Shown here: positions 1 to 14,300 of the stretch, piece after piece
Numbering within the stretch: the first letter of the stretch is position 1
Layout: each line of letters opens with the position of its first letter
NCBI GenBank assembly: GCA_023014335.1
Contig: JAECYW010000001.1
Span: 2,728,001 to 2,792,000, forward strand
DNA length: 64,000 nucleotides
Direction: 5' to 3'
Source of the DNA: Galerina marginata
Taxonomy: Eukaryota; Basidiomycota; Agaricomycetes; Agaricales; Galerinaceae
Position numbers and translations under genes: made by a program
The notes under the pieces: generated by a model
What the model saw: only the letters and a program-made list of their open reading frames with translations
Database searches by the model: none
What the model was told of the DNA's origin: nothing

Positions 1-3000
1 GAGGAGAGTTTGTCCCGATATTGACGGGTACAAGGTGTAGCAACTCGGACAGCTTGCCTTCGCTAGGTAGGATTGCCTTCTGTCACAATCGAGGACAACC
101 CTAGGGTGCTTGTTGCTTGCTATGTTTCGGCATTGACGAGGCTATACAATTACAGAAGGTGACAAGGTAATCGTAAAACGCGAAGCTCTCCCTTCGCACT
201 TTCTGCGCTACTTCTTACACCTTCTTCCGCTACTGGACCAACTATCGGGCTACGGCGATATGCTTGCTCTGCCGGGCCAGGATATCCCTGGATTTGACGG
301 ACGGACCGCAGGAAGCCTTGCAGGAAGCTAAAACCGTTGGTCGACATCCAACTGAAATTACTCCACGGCTCGCTACTACTGACAAACATCAGATTTGCCG
401 TGCTCTGTTTCCCTCTTTATCTTTATTACTGACATTTTTATTCTTGCCGTTAAGCCCGGATACTGAAGTGCGAACACCGGGTCATGGAAATGTGGAGGTG
501 GAACGAAAGTCTTTGGCCGAGTCGCCCCTTCTTCACTCTGCCACTACGTATCTTCCGCGTTTCATCTCTGCCATACTTTATAACGACAGAAAGCTTCACT
601 TTGACCAAGGTGCCATTGTAATGCGTAACGCAAAGGCAATGGATACTAGCTTGCCGATATGCTTCTTAGGTTCTAGGTCCAGGGGACGAAGGGAAGCACC
701 GATCCTCAGGTCTGTCTGTAACACGCCCATTTCAATTTTGCTCATAGTTTATGTACTGGCATTTTTTTTTAGATGTTAGTCCTCTATTTCTGAGATTGGG
801 TGCAGTGTAGCCTTTCAGCCCTACGATAATATTACGCTTCTGTCCCCTGACCAACTTCCCTCACACGTGTCACTTATACCTGAGACGTCAGGCCTTTCAA
901 ATGTCATAGCACTTCTCCCGAGCACTTCGGGTTTTCAAGTATAGCCTGTGTATGAATAAGAAGGTTTGCCTTAGATTATTCTTTGTGTGCTGAAGGCTTG
1001 AAATATTTCTGGTTACCTACTAGGCACCCTGTGACCTGTATCTTGGAATGGGGTGTTCAAAAACGTCCACGACGTTGTTCCGTTGCTTCTTCTTCCCCGA
1101 TTATGGCGTAAAAGCCTCCTTCATTTGCATTTCATGCCTCGATTGGACTCTGCATAGGTTCTATGTTTCATATTAAAATTCCTTCCGTCCGTCTTTAAGA
1201 AATCGTGACTCCGGCTTACTATCCGGCTCTGTTTTATGGAGCCCAAGGTGTGACCATGAAGGCTACATAGAGTGGCCGTTTACCAGTTTGAGCCCAGCGG
1301 CATTCCCCCACTGTGTTTGCGAGTCCATGTTTATTTATCACACAGCCCAGTCTTCTGCTGCAAGAACCCTTTGAATACCACACAGCTGAATCAGCCAGCA
1401 ACGTCGCATGGAGAGAGGTACAGCCATACCAAACATAAGTACCTCCGGATCTACTTATAGATAATTTGTGGAAGTAACATATCGTGCTAGCCCCTTCTCA
1501 TCAGTATAGATCCAAGTATTGCCGGACCGATCTTCACAAGGATCGCGTCATGCCGCAAGGAGAGCGCAGTACAGACTTATACAGTACATGTATGTCAAGG
1601 GGTCAACAAGACACGGATAGTCCAGCGGGAAATAAGTGCCTACAAGGGGACGAACATTCGGGTTATCATGCCATAATATCGGTCTCGTCCTTTCTAGTAA
1701 GCCGTTCCGAGGTATGACGAAGCTTATGAGGTTACTAAAAGAGATTTATGGAAGAAAGAAGCCATAATTCGGAGCGTATTCCATCGATGAAATCTAGTCG
1801 GCCTTCGTGTGGAATTTTGACCGACGAGCGCTTAATAGCTAAAACCCGACACGTTAACTTCGATTATTGCTTCGGGATTAAATGTGCGTCCGGCTCGCCC
1901 AAGCCTTGCATAGATAGATCGATTTAGTCTCTCCTAGCCAAACCACGATATATGTGATGTAGGGTCAGGCCGTTTAATGATGACTGTGAACAAACTTCCT
2001 ACTTGCTGAATCTATTGATCAATCACTCGCAATGAACTTAGACTTCATGTCCAGGTCGCTCACGTCACAATAACGGGAGGGACCAGGGTGTTAAGAAATA
2101 AAACAAAGGCGGCGACATTATCAATAACTCAAGGTCAGTGGCCATTAAACGACCAGGGAAGAGATTAAAAGATAAATCCAGTAGCTCGCAATGGCTTGTG
2201 AAGACAAGAAATCAGCAATTCTTGAATTTTTTTTGAACGTCGCCTTGTTTTTTTTTGAAAGGTCGGGCAATACTTGTTTCATTCTCTGGGTAGAAGGAAA
2301 CTCCAATCGTAACAAGGGACATGCGCCTACAACGCGTATACAACGGAATACAGCATTTAGGCATTCAAGGACAGCTGCCAATGTCCCAATCGAGCACCAA
2401 GGCATTCGGGTTCCATTCCTATTATGCTGCGAGATGGTATACGCTTTCGGCCTTGAAGTACGCGGTTCGAAAGTTCTTGACTTAGCCCACACACGTGTTC
2501 AATATATTGTGAGTCAAACCATTCTTACATGCAGTCGCAAGCGATAAATTAGGGATCGCGAAACGGCGTCATCGTCGTCAATAATATCATCGTTGTGGCA
2601 AGAGAGGGCGACGCGATCTTCTGTCTTGCAATGAAAATTATGAACCTGATCCACGTAAATTACGCCTCTCGAAGGGTTCATTACATCCATTGTGTTCTTC
2701 TAGAAGAAAGAGCGGAAGGCAATTCGAAGAGAAGAGCATGGAAGAGAAATTCGAGTGGCGGTATCAGGTGGAAGCAGGAAAAATCCCCGAGGTAAACGGC
2801 CAGACAAGAATTCAAACTGCACCTACATTTCGAAAGACTTCAAGTTCCATCCTCTCTCCGCCGAGGCCAATTTCAGATCGATATCGGCTGTATGAACCCG
2901 CGGTATTTGGAGGTTATCGTTCTAAAGCAAATTGACTTTTTAATCTACAGGCACGTGGAAAATAGCGGCGGCGCAGTTGCATACCTGACTACTGGGCATT

Positions 3001-6000
3001 GAATGAGGAGGATCGGCTGAGGGCCTGAGGTCCGGAGCGGGCCCGGAGGCGAATAATTTGACATTCGTGTTCCTCCTAGCTTTCCTAACAGACGGTGTTG
3101 GACATCGAGGCGCTGTTGGTGCTGAGAGAGAAATGTCAGACTGCTAATTATGACTTGATGACTTGAGAGGGATAAATGTCTTCTCCCGACTTCCAGGATC
3201 CCATGTTTGTGGATAAACAGACGCCACAGTCGCGACAGGACTGGTTAGGCACTTGTCGTCACTTATCCCCTGGGTCTTATTGGCACAAGAGATGACGATA
3301 CCTGTCTGCGGTGAAATCGTGGCGAAAATGTAAATTATTTACACTTTCGAATGAGCGCATGTGCAAGCGCCATGTCCAACTGTGGCGCTGGCGTTGGCGT
3401 TGTTTCGATGTTCTCGGTTTCGAATGTGGCACCCGTGCGTCTGTGTGTGGGACCTCGATCTTTTGCCTCCATTGCAAGGTAGTCAGTCGGTCGGTCGATG
3501 CTTTTGCAAACCCTTGGAGGTTCTGTAGCACACGATTTGAGCGCTTCTTATAGAAAATGACGATTTGCGTTTCAAGGTCCCGAACGCAGAGGATCCGGAT
3601 CCGCTGTACTCCAATTGACGTCCGCAATTGTTATAAATAAACCGACCAGCTTACTTGGGCAAAAATACGTGCAATCTAAGGTTCCGCCGAGAGTTTGCGA
3701 GAAATAAGCACCATCTGTGGATTGAGCACGAGATATCGAGGTCTCTTAGCGGCGTAGAATAAGGTTAATGGTGTTTGAGTAAAGTGTTAATTCGATGGGT
3801 AGACCTTACTCACCTATTAAAGTTGGGGTTCTTTGCATATTTGCTGTCAGTACAAGGCAGCGTGAGGTCATTTGAACAGAAAAGATCGTCAGACCTGCCA
3901 AATGGCGAGTCAAATGATTATGGAGCCGAACGAGCTCACAATGGCAAGTATTAGAGGTAAGGTTGGTGAGTCGTGACAAAAGCACTCTAAGAGGGCAAAC
4001 TAGGGGTCAATTCGAGAGAAGCACAAAGGGGCATATTTACCTTGGCATTTTTCTGCCCAAGAAGCACCCCTGACTGCACGGTCACGGTACTTGTATGGGC
4101 TTCGCCGTGCGGAGTGCGCGTATCCAGGCGCGTGCGGCGGCCTGCGCACACGCGCGAAACCCTTCATTTAAAAAATATGGCATAACACTCTGTAACAGGG
4201 TTCACTTACAATTGAAGTGGTAGAAATCTCCCTACGATTATCCTTCGGCATTCAGGTCGACGAGTCGACCAACCTTGACTCGTCTAAGGGCCGGCGGAGA
4301 TGCCATTGGATATGGCGTTTTTGAGGCTAAATGCGTGTCTCGGACGCGTGGATGTTCATTCGGAACGATATGTACGTCGAGAATTGTGTCATATTTCCAT
4401 TCGGGTCGAAAATTTGTGTGTCCTTGTGGGCGAGGAAGTGAAAGTTCGCTTTATACGCGACTCAAATAGGAGTACCGCGATATCGGTCGCGTTAGTCAGT
4501 TGGTCTGACTAATTTTTCACGCGACAGAAGGGTCGAGGTGCGAAGGACTTACTTAGCGCTCAGGGATCCAGGGGTAGGCTGCCCGGTGTGCCATTCACAG
4601 CGAGAGAAGAAAGGAAAGGAAAAGAAGCCTCCGGCCAGGTCTAGAACTTGGTGCCGACAATCCAGAAGAGTAACCAATACCCGTTGGCTGCGTGTTAAGT
4701 ACATCCTGAGTGAACACTTCGCCTACAACGGCATTTTTTCTTCATGAGTCAATTTTCAAGTTTCAGAAAGGTTCGACGAGAATGACCACATCCTCCCGAT
4801 TAATAGAGAACCGGCCGAGATCGAGTGAAAGAGGTGATGACGTGGGGGGGGCGAGGAAAGGCAAAGAAAGGCGAGGGACAGGAGGAAATTTCCCGGAGAA
4901 TTCAGAAAAGGAAGAAGTGAATACCCGCCAAGGGTGGGAGCCTTCCTGGTGCACAGTGACCGACGACCGAGCTCGCTTTTGAAAACCGCACGAATGACCG
5001 GACACTTGAAGGACAAGAGTTGCTGCTGGCAAGAGTCAAGGGAGGGCTGCGAAAGGGAAAAAGGAGACGACGAAGAGGGTCAGTCACCAGCCGGCAAGGG
5101 TCCAAATCGACCCTTGGAGAGATATGGGGGTATCCAAGATCTGCATATGGGGGTGAATTTCGAATCCTGTATTTCATAACTCTAATTAACAAACAAGTGC
5201 TCCTGAATGGATGTTTGAATGAGGCTTTGAATACAAAGGAGGCTGAATAATGTGAATTGGGTGTAATGGATTCCGTTATGTTGGTCGGCGATACTTAAAT
5301 TTTTGTGGTGTTGTAGCGGCTAAAGGGAGAGAAGAACGGGAAAATTATGGCGCCTCTGAGAGCGTAGTAGCCTGTCTCAATTGAAAGCATGCTACAACGA
5401 CGGAACCATGCCAAAGGGCAAGCACACAACAATAATTCCGAGCCGAGAGCTTCAGAGAGCTTCACCCGGATGAGGCGTTATAGAGGACGCAAAGATAAAG
5501 CTCGTGAGACGATTCGTAGAGGATAAGGAAATTAGAAACTTAAAAACTTGAGTGTCATGGCGTATGTAAAACGCATGGAGCTTTGGATATGTGCGTGGGC
5601 TTCGTCAGAAAATTACTTTCGTAATGTGAGGAATAACGAGAGGTCAAGGCGACAAATTATTATCCGGCCGCCTCAGATGAGAAGGCTGGGTAAATACTTA
5701 GACGACGCCGCAGTGTTCCCAAGAACTGCTTCTTATTTCAAAAGGCCTAGCCCGATATTCATGGGGATTGTATTGGTGTTGGTAGCAATAGAAATAATGA
5801 ATAGATAACCAAGACGGTGGATGGTGCATGCAGGCATATGCTGTATGAATTGGATGTATGAAGTGCGAGAGTTGGATGGGCCTGTACATAGATGATGCTA
5901 CTACTGCTACTGACTACGATGGAAAGGTCTATGGCGGTGGATATTAGTACAACAATTGTTGAGATGAGACCGGGGCACCAAGAATGCGAGCTACGCGCAA

Positions 6001-6632
6001 GAAGACTCGAATCGAAGGCGAGAAAAAGACAGGGAGTGAAATGGAGGTGGGTAAAAAGACGAGTCTTTCGAAGAGTTGTGTGGATGGCGGAGGGCGCAGC
6101 TATAAAACTGGAAAATCCCTAATAAATATGCAAATGTTCAAGCTACAGTCTGGCTGAGGGAGGCTGAGGTGCGCGCAGGTCGATATGGAGACAACAGTGA
6201 AGATGGACAGAAGCAGAAACAAAAAAATGGATACAAAATCGTGTTCTGTGCTTGAGATTGTGTACAAGGATTGGTTTGGGTATGGACGCGAATAAATAGA
6301 TAGATAAACAACGGAGTGAAGGAGCGCTGGTGGCGTGTGCGGTGTATAAGCGGATGAGTGGTATGTGTGCAGGCGGGTATGCAGGGGGGCGTGCGGTAGG
6401 CAGGAAGCAGACGAGAGCATCGTCGTCGCATTTTAGGTGGTCGGTGGTGGTGGTAATAAAAATAAATAAGGTCGCGACGCTGTTGATGACCTAATGCGTG
6501 ATGGGTGTCCCAAGAAACGAGACACTTCCCGATCACTACCTCATCAAAAATCAATCTCACAGCGCTCGTCCCACTCTCTTCCAACTCTCATCTTCCTCGG
6601 GAGTCTTATCGAGCAGGTGAGTTTTCTCGTCC
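1..6632. other. gene-poor left flank
   Basis: I see no gene I can support here. Open frames are short, overlap on opposite strands and match no family I recognise. The longest, at 264-779 plus, opens from TTG rather than ATG. The 118-codon frame at 2191-2547 plus is mirrored by an antisense frame of similar length, as expected by chance. The last 500 bases before 6632 are pyrimidine-rich on the minus strand and probably include the 3' UTR of the GATA gene. Decayed transposon sequence cannot be excluded without a database search. Confidence 0.5.
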
Positions 6633-7929
6633 TCATGATGATCCAACAGACACAGCCGCGGGCATGGCCACAGGGCTCGATCGACCCGACGCGTTCTCCA
6701 CAGCGAAGTAGTCCTGTTGTTGCAGATGCAGCTGCGCATGACTAACAGCCGGACTGCCATTCACGCTTCCGTTTGCACTGCCAGGCAAGGGGTGGTTTTG
6801 CGAGAGGGCAGGAGAAGGCGCGAAGTACGCTCCAGGTGAGGTGTGCGACTTGCGGGGATTCAAATGATGACTCTGTGGTCCCATATGCATCGAGGCGATG
6901 TCCGAGAGGGGATTGTTCGGGAGGCGGATCCCGCCGTCGCGTGGGGGCGACTGCGAGTCGTCTCGCGACAATGGGTACTCATGTTGGACAGGTGAGTTGA
7001 AAGAGGTAGGAGGGGCAGATCCGGACGAGTATATTGAAACTGAGCAAGCGAATTCGAAGAAAGGGCGGAGACAAGTAAGTCAGTACACTGACACTTGAGA
7101 AAGAGTGCTCTTGAGGAACGCACCATTATCGTCCCAGTCACTCACGCCACTGCCGGAATGAACAGAACTCGACGAAGATACGGAGCTGCGGCGGACGAGC
7201 GCACCGCCATACTCGCGTGGCTCCTTCTTCACCATCTTGCCCTGTTTCGGGCTGAGGCTTGGATTCGGGCTTCCATTCGCACCTGCTTTGCTCTGCTTAC
7301 GCGCCTTGTTCCCGGCACGGAGTTCGTCGAAGCGGAGTGGACGCGGACGCAGGTGAGTGCGCTCGTACAAACCGCACTTGTTGCAGACGATTTTGCCCGG
7401 GTTGAGGGTGCTCCTCCTCCACGAAGGCGGCTCGGTAGTGTGACAATTGAAGCATCGGCGACGGAGGTACTGCGTTTCTTTGGAAGCAGCGTCGTCAGTG
7501 TGCTGGACGGGAAGACCGGTGTGGGGAGAAAGGTAGGACATTGTCATGGGATGGCAAGCACCGGGGGAGGAAGAGGGTCGGTAGAAGGAAGTTTGCGAGG
7601 GAACCATGAGAGGTGCGCCGTCTTCCAGCTTGATGTTGTTTTCGTCGAATTCGTGGTATGAGGAATGAGGGGAATTGGACATGGAGGGAATGAACGACTC
7701 CCCGTGATCCAACGGATGGGGTTCGCCATAGAGCTCCTGTCGAGATGAATATTGGATGAGGTTGTCGGGGTGGTTGTGGTGGTGGTGTTGTTGGTGATGC
7801 AGCATTTGTTGGTGGTGGTGGTGCTGCATGAAGGGTGGGTAGTGCTGCATGGGCATGCCGTCTTCACGGTCGTGGCGAACATAGGGGAAGGTGGCGCGAC
7901 GCATCATCGGGTATTCAGAGGACCGATGG

Positions 7930-7961
<32 letters not shown>

Positions 7962-8306
7962 ACTCCAATTTTCCGTGTGCTGAAAGTTAGGGGAAAGCGA
8001 ATGCTGCTCTTGCATCTCGGGCTCATAGAGCTCCTGGAGAAGAGAGGTGCGGGAATTGTTGCTGGTATTGTTGAAGGAGAAGGGGTGTGGGTTCGGACTG
8101 GAGTTTTGGGACCAGTACGCGTTATCGCTGGCAGGTACAACGACGGCGCCACTGTTATCATCGTCGCCGGGGAAGATATTTTGGACAGGGTGGTCGATGT
8201 CCTGCTTGAAGTCTACAGGCTGGAAGTGCATGTCTGTGGGAGAGGGGGTACGGGGAGTAGAGGCGTCAGAGTAGGAGGTATAACCGTCGAAGGAGAGGGA
8301 GTCCAT
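6633..8306 (-). CDS. GATA-type zinc finger transcription factor
   Basis: Two exons (8306-7124, 7039-6633) joined across an 84-nt intron give 529 residues. One GATA finger is visible: Cys285-X2-Cys288, a 19-residue loop containing the WRR motif, then Cys308-X2-Cys311, followed by a basic tail (RPRPLRFDELR). This should bind GATA elements in the nucleus. The N-terminal half is low in complexity: ten glutamines at 116-125 and histidine/glutamine runs at about 160-180, typical of activation regions. The C-terminus is rich in Ser/Pro/Asn. The start was chosen as the first ATG, after which the frame stays open. The gene stands alone between two long non-coding stretches, which fits a regulator with extended control DNA. 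Mushroom GATA factors include developmental regulators (Schizophyllum commune Gat1), but I cannot assign orthology. The family call is secure; the biological role is inferred. Confidence 0.9.
7930..7962 (-). repeat. CAG/CAA trinucleotide tract (polyglutamine)
   Basis: An imperfect CAG/CAA run on the coding strand of the GATA gene encodes ten glutamines and is followed by histidine codons. Such tracts vary in length between strains. Confidence 0.85.
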
Positions 8307-11300
8307 GTTCTCTGGCTAAGGGTCTGCTTCTTGTTTGCAATTTCCGTTTGTCGTTTTCAATGCGCGCAGGATGTGAACGGTCAGGGTCTCTTTCCTCTTT
8401 CGGACGCACACTCAAATCTCTGCCACTCGATCAGATCTCATCTTCTTTCCATACGGGGATAGCCGTACGGCCCCCGGAGTCCCGCTATCCCCCCGACACC
8501 AGCGCCCCCTCAGCAACCGCCCCAAACACAAACTAACAGTTCCATTCTTCTGGGTCCACCAATCACCGCGGCGAGAGTGCAAGAATAACATTCTCCTCTA
8601 GTGCCCCCACAGTTAACGTCAATAGTGCACTGGCTGTGCTTGAGCTCCTCGTTACTCGAGTCAATGAGTATCTGCCACTGTCTGCTGCCAGAGAAATGGC
8701 CGCCCACTTTACTTCGGGATGACTCGGATTGACAAACAGAACTGTCGATTGCTCGGAATGTGTACCGGCCTGTTATCATCGTCACAAGGACACTCCGATT
8801 CAAAGTGGGCAAGAGGCACCGGGTCAGAGGAAGCAGCCTTTGGAAGGAAATGGATCGACTCCACGTCGGCCAAACTCTGCAACTCTGAAACGGAGAAAAA
8901 TTCAAATTTCTGTCCTATTTCCAATGGCATCCACATGGAGGCAACATGGGACCGTATTTAGCGCTCGCGTTCGCCATAATCGTCTTCAGCCTCATTTGGG
9001 CCCGCCCAGATAGGTGAGCGCGGCCAGCGTAAATGGCGTGGCATGTCCACAAACTGCCCTTCATAGGCTGCGCGTCCCGCGTACGAAGACAATCAGTCAC
9101 CCTCCTCGTAGACCGTATCCGGGTATTCGAATCTACTCCTTGTCGCTCCACTGTAGATATGCACCGCACTCGTATACACCTGTCCAAGCAAGTCCCAAGA
9201 CGAATTTATTAGCCCCAATGCCCGTTCGCGTTTCGACGTTTCTTTTCTTTTCATATTCAAGCTTCTCAGGCCCTCAAACCTCAAATAAAAACAGAACACG
9301 CTCTCACACTCCTCAATCACGTCACTAATGCCGAAAACGGCGAAATCGCCCTTGGGTGCGAGACTGCGAGTGCCATTCTTCGCCCGCTTTCTGGTGAACT
9401 TCTCTGTCTTTTTCTGGTTCCTTAATGTCTATTTTCTCTTGCCAAGTCCTCACGCTCACGCAATTGATGCAAATGACCGAAAAGGAGGACTCTGAGGGAG
9501 GGAGGGATGATGAACATGCGATACTTTTAGCCCGCTTCTCTTGGTATCCTCAAACCACCTGAAACACATACGGACGAGGCTGGACGACGTGCGTGCCCAA
9601 AAATATCCCTATCCTATCCTAATCATCCAAGATTCACTCTGCACTGGCATCTAGTGCGAAGCTATCCATGACCAATCCATCTAAAGCGTCTGGCAAATAT
9701 ACATCGATTCCGTGAACTTATGATCAAGTCATCTTAGGTAGTCTGGGATATTGTTGAACACCACGGGCATCAAGTTATCATTTCATTCATTGTACAGGAA
9801 TTGCATACCCTTCATTCAGCCCGTCTGTACGTACCTATTCCATGAGATTATTGCTAATCCAAAAAGTGCAAGACGGGATTAAATATAGATAACCACCGTC
9901 CACCTTAACAAACCATCCTCGTCTACCGCGATGTCCACTCAACACAGCAGCTTTCGGGGCTACTGAGCGGAACAACCGCGCTATTGATTTCAACGAGGAA
10001 TTTCTATGATTGCCACTGCTTGGATTCTATCTCGTCCTTTGGTAAGCCCTTATAATTAATCCTTACTAAATCATCTAAGAGGCAACCTTTTGAAACCCAA
10101 GGTTTAAATATAATGTTGACCTATGATCTGCCGGAATATCTTCAAGTTCGCTGCGATAAAGCACTGATAATGATAATGCCTGGTGTGGGATATAGCGACT
10201 TCTCCCGCCCACTCCATGTACGTGCGTGCGATGAGATGTCATCTCAGTTCTTTCATGCTGGGTCTGAAAAGCCTTGCCAACTGACAGGATGTCACAGTCT
10301 CCACCTGGAGTGAGACGCAACGTTCGACGACAAGCACGCTTACATTTCTCTTCGTAAAGGCTTTCAGGTGCTTTTCCCGTTCTCCCATTTTTAAATAGCT
10401 TCACTGGGAATCCCCCCCCCTCGTTAGATGGTGGCCGGGCCTGGAACGTTCGACCTCGGCGGATAAGCTTATTACGATAATGAAACTAGAGTTAAACCCA
10501 CATGTGTGAATGTAAACAGGAGGCCAGAGTCCAACGGTCCCAAAGGCTACTGAAGTTTCATAATGTAATCAGGGATTATCAGATGAGTGTTTGTTGCCCA
10601 TTGCTGTCCTCCATAAACGCGGGGTGCCATCGATCATGCCAAAACCCGGCGTCTATTTCTATTCACCGTTGACCGCATTGCTCGCTCCAAGAACCCCGAG
10701 CTGCGGCTGGGTCGCTGCGTCGGATGGCTTCTTCCTAAGTAGCACTCACAGAAAACCTACATTTACCAACGGCCAACTTCGTTCTGTGGTGCGACGAAAT
10801 TTATTTTCTGTTCACCGTCAAATGCGTTCCGCTGAACATTTTGACATTAATTCGTTGTGAGGGTGGTTGTGGCATGAGCGAAAAAGCTCGTCACTACAGT
10901 TAAAAAATAATGAGATGTGAGTTACCGAGTATTAGGGCTGCCGCCATTTGTCTAGACATAGTGTCCTACAGACACTACCTACACTACCGCCAATCGTTAC
11001 TAGCTGCAGCGCCTCACAAGTCAGACGTTGGCAGGCTGCAGCAAAGCCAGAATCCCACTTTCAGAGAGGTCGATACGGATCCGTCGTTGAAGACACAGCA
11101 CGATGATGACATCTGGGATCCCACTGAGCACAGAAGAGCGAAGGAAAAAATACATTTGTGCCGTCCTATCTTCAGCATACTCTGCGATCTGTCGACCCCA
11201 CATGGATCTACACTCCGGAATCAGGCATCAAGGGGTCAAGCAGGGTCAGCACGGTGGGAATATACGCGACTGAATTAAGATGCGTCTGACGCGCCTCCGG

Positions 11301-14300
11301 GAGAGAATATCCGACAGGAAGTAGTTATCAGCGTATGTGAGAGGCCAGGGAGAGAGGAAGTCTAGAGGACCTGTCGAATCTGTATATTCTCTGGCCCTTG
11401 TAATCTCTAAGTGGAGATTTGGTGAAGCATACTGAAGCGTACCGACCTCTTAATATTGAGGACCCATGTAACTAAGAGAGCTTACCAAGACATCTAAACG
11501 GGGTACTGCTCTACATCTGTCTACATACGTGTTATTAGCTAAGTGCTCGACTATAAATATATACATGACTACAATTACGCACCAGCTGCAAATACGGCGC
11601 TCTGAACTCCTAAGCGGGAGAAGAGGTTTCAGGCTCCTTGAAATTTCAGAAGACGGCACGAAGAACAAGCATTGTGATACTGAATCCTTCTAAAACCTAT
11701 GCCCACTGTTTCGTTGGGATTCGGAAAGCAGGGCTGATATCATTGTCGTTCGTATCCGGGGCCCCCACTGGGATCTAGTCGGCGACCCCAGAATGACGAT
11801 GATCTCAGGAACATCGTTAAAGTCACCCATCTTTACCATTAATGTCTGTGGGTAAGTTCTGGAGGGAGAAATTAAATGGCATCACCGTTATGATCAGCAG
11901 TCAACGATATGGATGAACAAAAACTGACTGGAACATTTAGATCCTCTCTACCGATAGAGAAATGGGTCACCAGTAACCTTTGTCCCCTATCATGAGGTTG
12001 TCAGCGTACCAATTACGATAGAAATGCATGTGTTTCAACTTCGTTCAGTAAAAAGCCAAGGTCGGGACATGACACCGAGACTACATGCGCATGCATATGT
12101 ATGTGGCCTGTCTTCCACTATCACCGACGGAAAGCCACAAACCCCTCTGGAAATCAATTAATTGAGAGATTTAAAGGATATCGTGGCTGTCGAGACACGA
12201 GTTGATAAGCCTGATCGTCGGTCGAGGGTCTCGAGGATAATGGGGAAAATAAATGAACGATGTCGACCGATAAGGCGGAACGACCCTTTGCCTTCGTCGT
12301 CATCCTTCGCTGGGCATCATCACCTGGACCTTGGATTAACTGTACGGTGAGATTTCAATAAAAAGGTGGATTGTTCGTCGTCGAGTCTCTATCAAGTGAC
12401 CTTCTTCACAACCTTCGTCGTGGAGGACTTCACGTGCAAGAACTATCCACGCGAGTCGACCACAATTTGCAGGTCGTGGCCAACCGCATATATACCTACT
12501 TGCCTCTTTCAGTCGACACGCACCGAAGAGCTCCGCATCAGGGTCAAAAACAATTTGCATACTTGCAGCTCTGCGTTCAGAAATTTCAGAAGCACAAAAG
12601 CAGACGTTTAGAGGTTTAGATAGGTTAAAAAATGAAACCGCTTGTTACAACCACGTGTGAGATAGCTGGCGGGTGAAGACGCGTGGCTGATTGTTTTAGC
12701 AAGTACGTGCGTTGGCGCGGCTACTTGTGTGCGCGTCCGTGGTCCGTGTGAAAATGAGTCCTGGCGAGCTTCTGCCGAAGTGAGAAGCGGACCGCACTCA
12801 GGACATCGGCTTCCTTGATGCGTACACCCAGATATGGATATGGGTTTGAGAGAGTTTGAGACAGCACATTTATAACATGCATTGAATGGCGGCATGGCGG
12901 GAATGGAGGAAGGGCCCATGAAGGCAGACTGACATATTATCATAAGGAGGATCGGGACCTGTGAACGAGTCGAAATCCGTTGAGCTGATCCACCTGGCGG
13001 AGCGCATGAGGCTAGAGACTCCCATTTTAATTTATGCCAAGAGCTGCGGAGGGGAAGAGACCTGCCCAGTTATGCAAAGTAAACGACGCATGGCTCAGTG
13101 CTCAACCCTAAGTCGGGCTTCGTATCCGCAAAGGTAAGGGAATCCTATGTCGTGTACCGGCTGTGATGGTCCATCGGCAAGGCACGTAAAGACGTAAGAA
13201 AGACAGAACAGTCTAGGAGCAAAGAGCGCTAGCATTATTGCCTGTAAGCCGTCCTTGAAACGTTAACCATACAAAGGTCAACCATACAAACGCTTATCTC
13301 GAAGAGATTCCTTACTTTGGAGTATTTTGTCCGTTGCTTCTTCACGCGAGTGGTAATAAACCACTTTCCGCGCACTTGGAGCGCAGAATAGGACTGCTCC
13401 GCGCAGTGCAGGGCACCCACGGCAATAAATCCATTTGGGCAAAGGGGGCGGGGTTTGTAGGTCCGTCAATGGTTCATAGCAAGTCATAGCCGCAAAGCCC
13501 CAGTTGCATTTAAGTGACAATCGACGTGCTTGAGCAGGCTGTGAGTCATGGTTGGGAACAACGACAGTCAGCGACGAAGTGGGAAGTGGACGATGTGAAG
13601 TAACTTTCAAACTTCCTCTCTGTTGAAAGTCCCAAGGGAGGTCAGCGAAGCTAGCCAAGCACCGTTGAAACTGGCCGTTTCATGGACCTGGCTCCATACT
13701 CTGTTGTAAGACCGGAAACCTAGTCGTCCATGACAAAATTTCTTATCCGGTTACAGTGTCCACACATCTTCCTTGCCCGATGTCTGGACTTCGACAGACC
13801 TTACTTTGGCAAGCTAAAACTTTTCGGTGGTCTCGCACGGAATAGGGCTCGTGGGATACCTTTCGGTTGCTTGGTTTTGTCGTATACAGGCACTGATAAC
13901 ACCCAAATATCTAGTCAGTACCCAAGTTTAGTGGAGGTTGAGGTGGCAATTACTCGAGTCCTTTCAATTTTAACCGTCCAACTGGTGCCTTATGGCCATG
14001 ATAATTTGCCGCCCGCGTCGGGATAAGCGGCATGCTACTCGCCGAGCCTACGATTCCCATTGTAACTAAGAGCATTCCCTGCTTAGCTCTTATATGCTGT
14101 CGGGCATGTTGAAGTGTCAATGTGAGTGAGAATTGGTGATAGTGGTGATAAGTGTAGGACGCTGAGAATGTATTTTTGTCTATTTGCCTGCGTCATGTCT
14201 GTCTTATGTCATCAGTGCTTGCAGTCTTTGCGACCCACGCTCCTCGTCGGCTTTTCACCCAGGTCCCAGCAACCTTTCGACCTATCCAGCAGTTTGCTCT

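Noticed and set aside
2455..2485. GGTTCGAA-like B box suggesting a tRNA
   Set aside because: The box is imperfect, and no A box or matching acceptor stem is found around it. No tRNA gene was recognised anywhere in the window.
2145..2547. Overlapping plus and minus frames of 118 and 115 codons
   Set aside because: Mutual shadows with low-complexity Phe/Lys runs and no splice support; neither resembles a protein family.
7752..8462. Long plus-strand open frame opposite the GATA gene
   Set aside because: It is the mirror of Gln/His/Ser-rich codons and encodes poly-Val/Leu. The zinc finger proves that the minus strand is coding.
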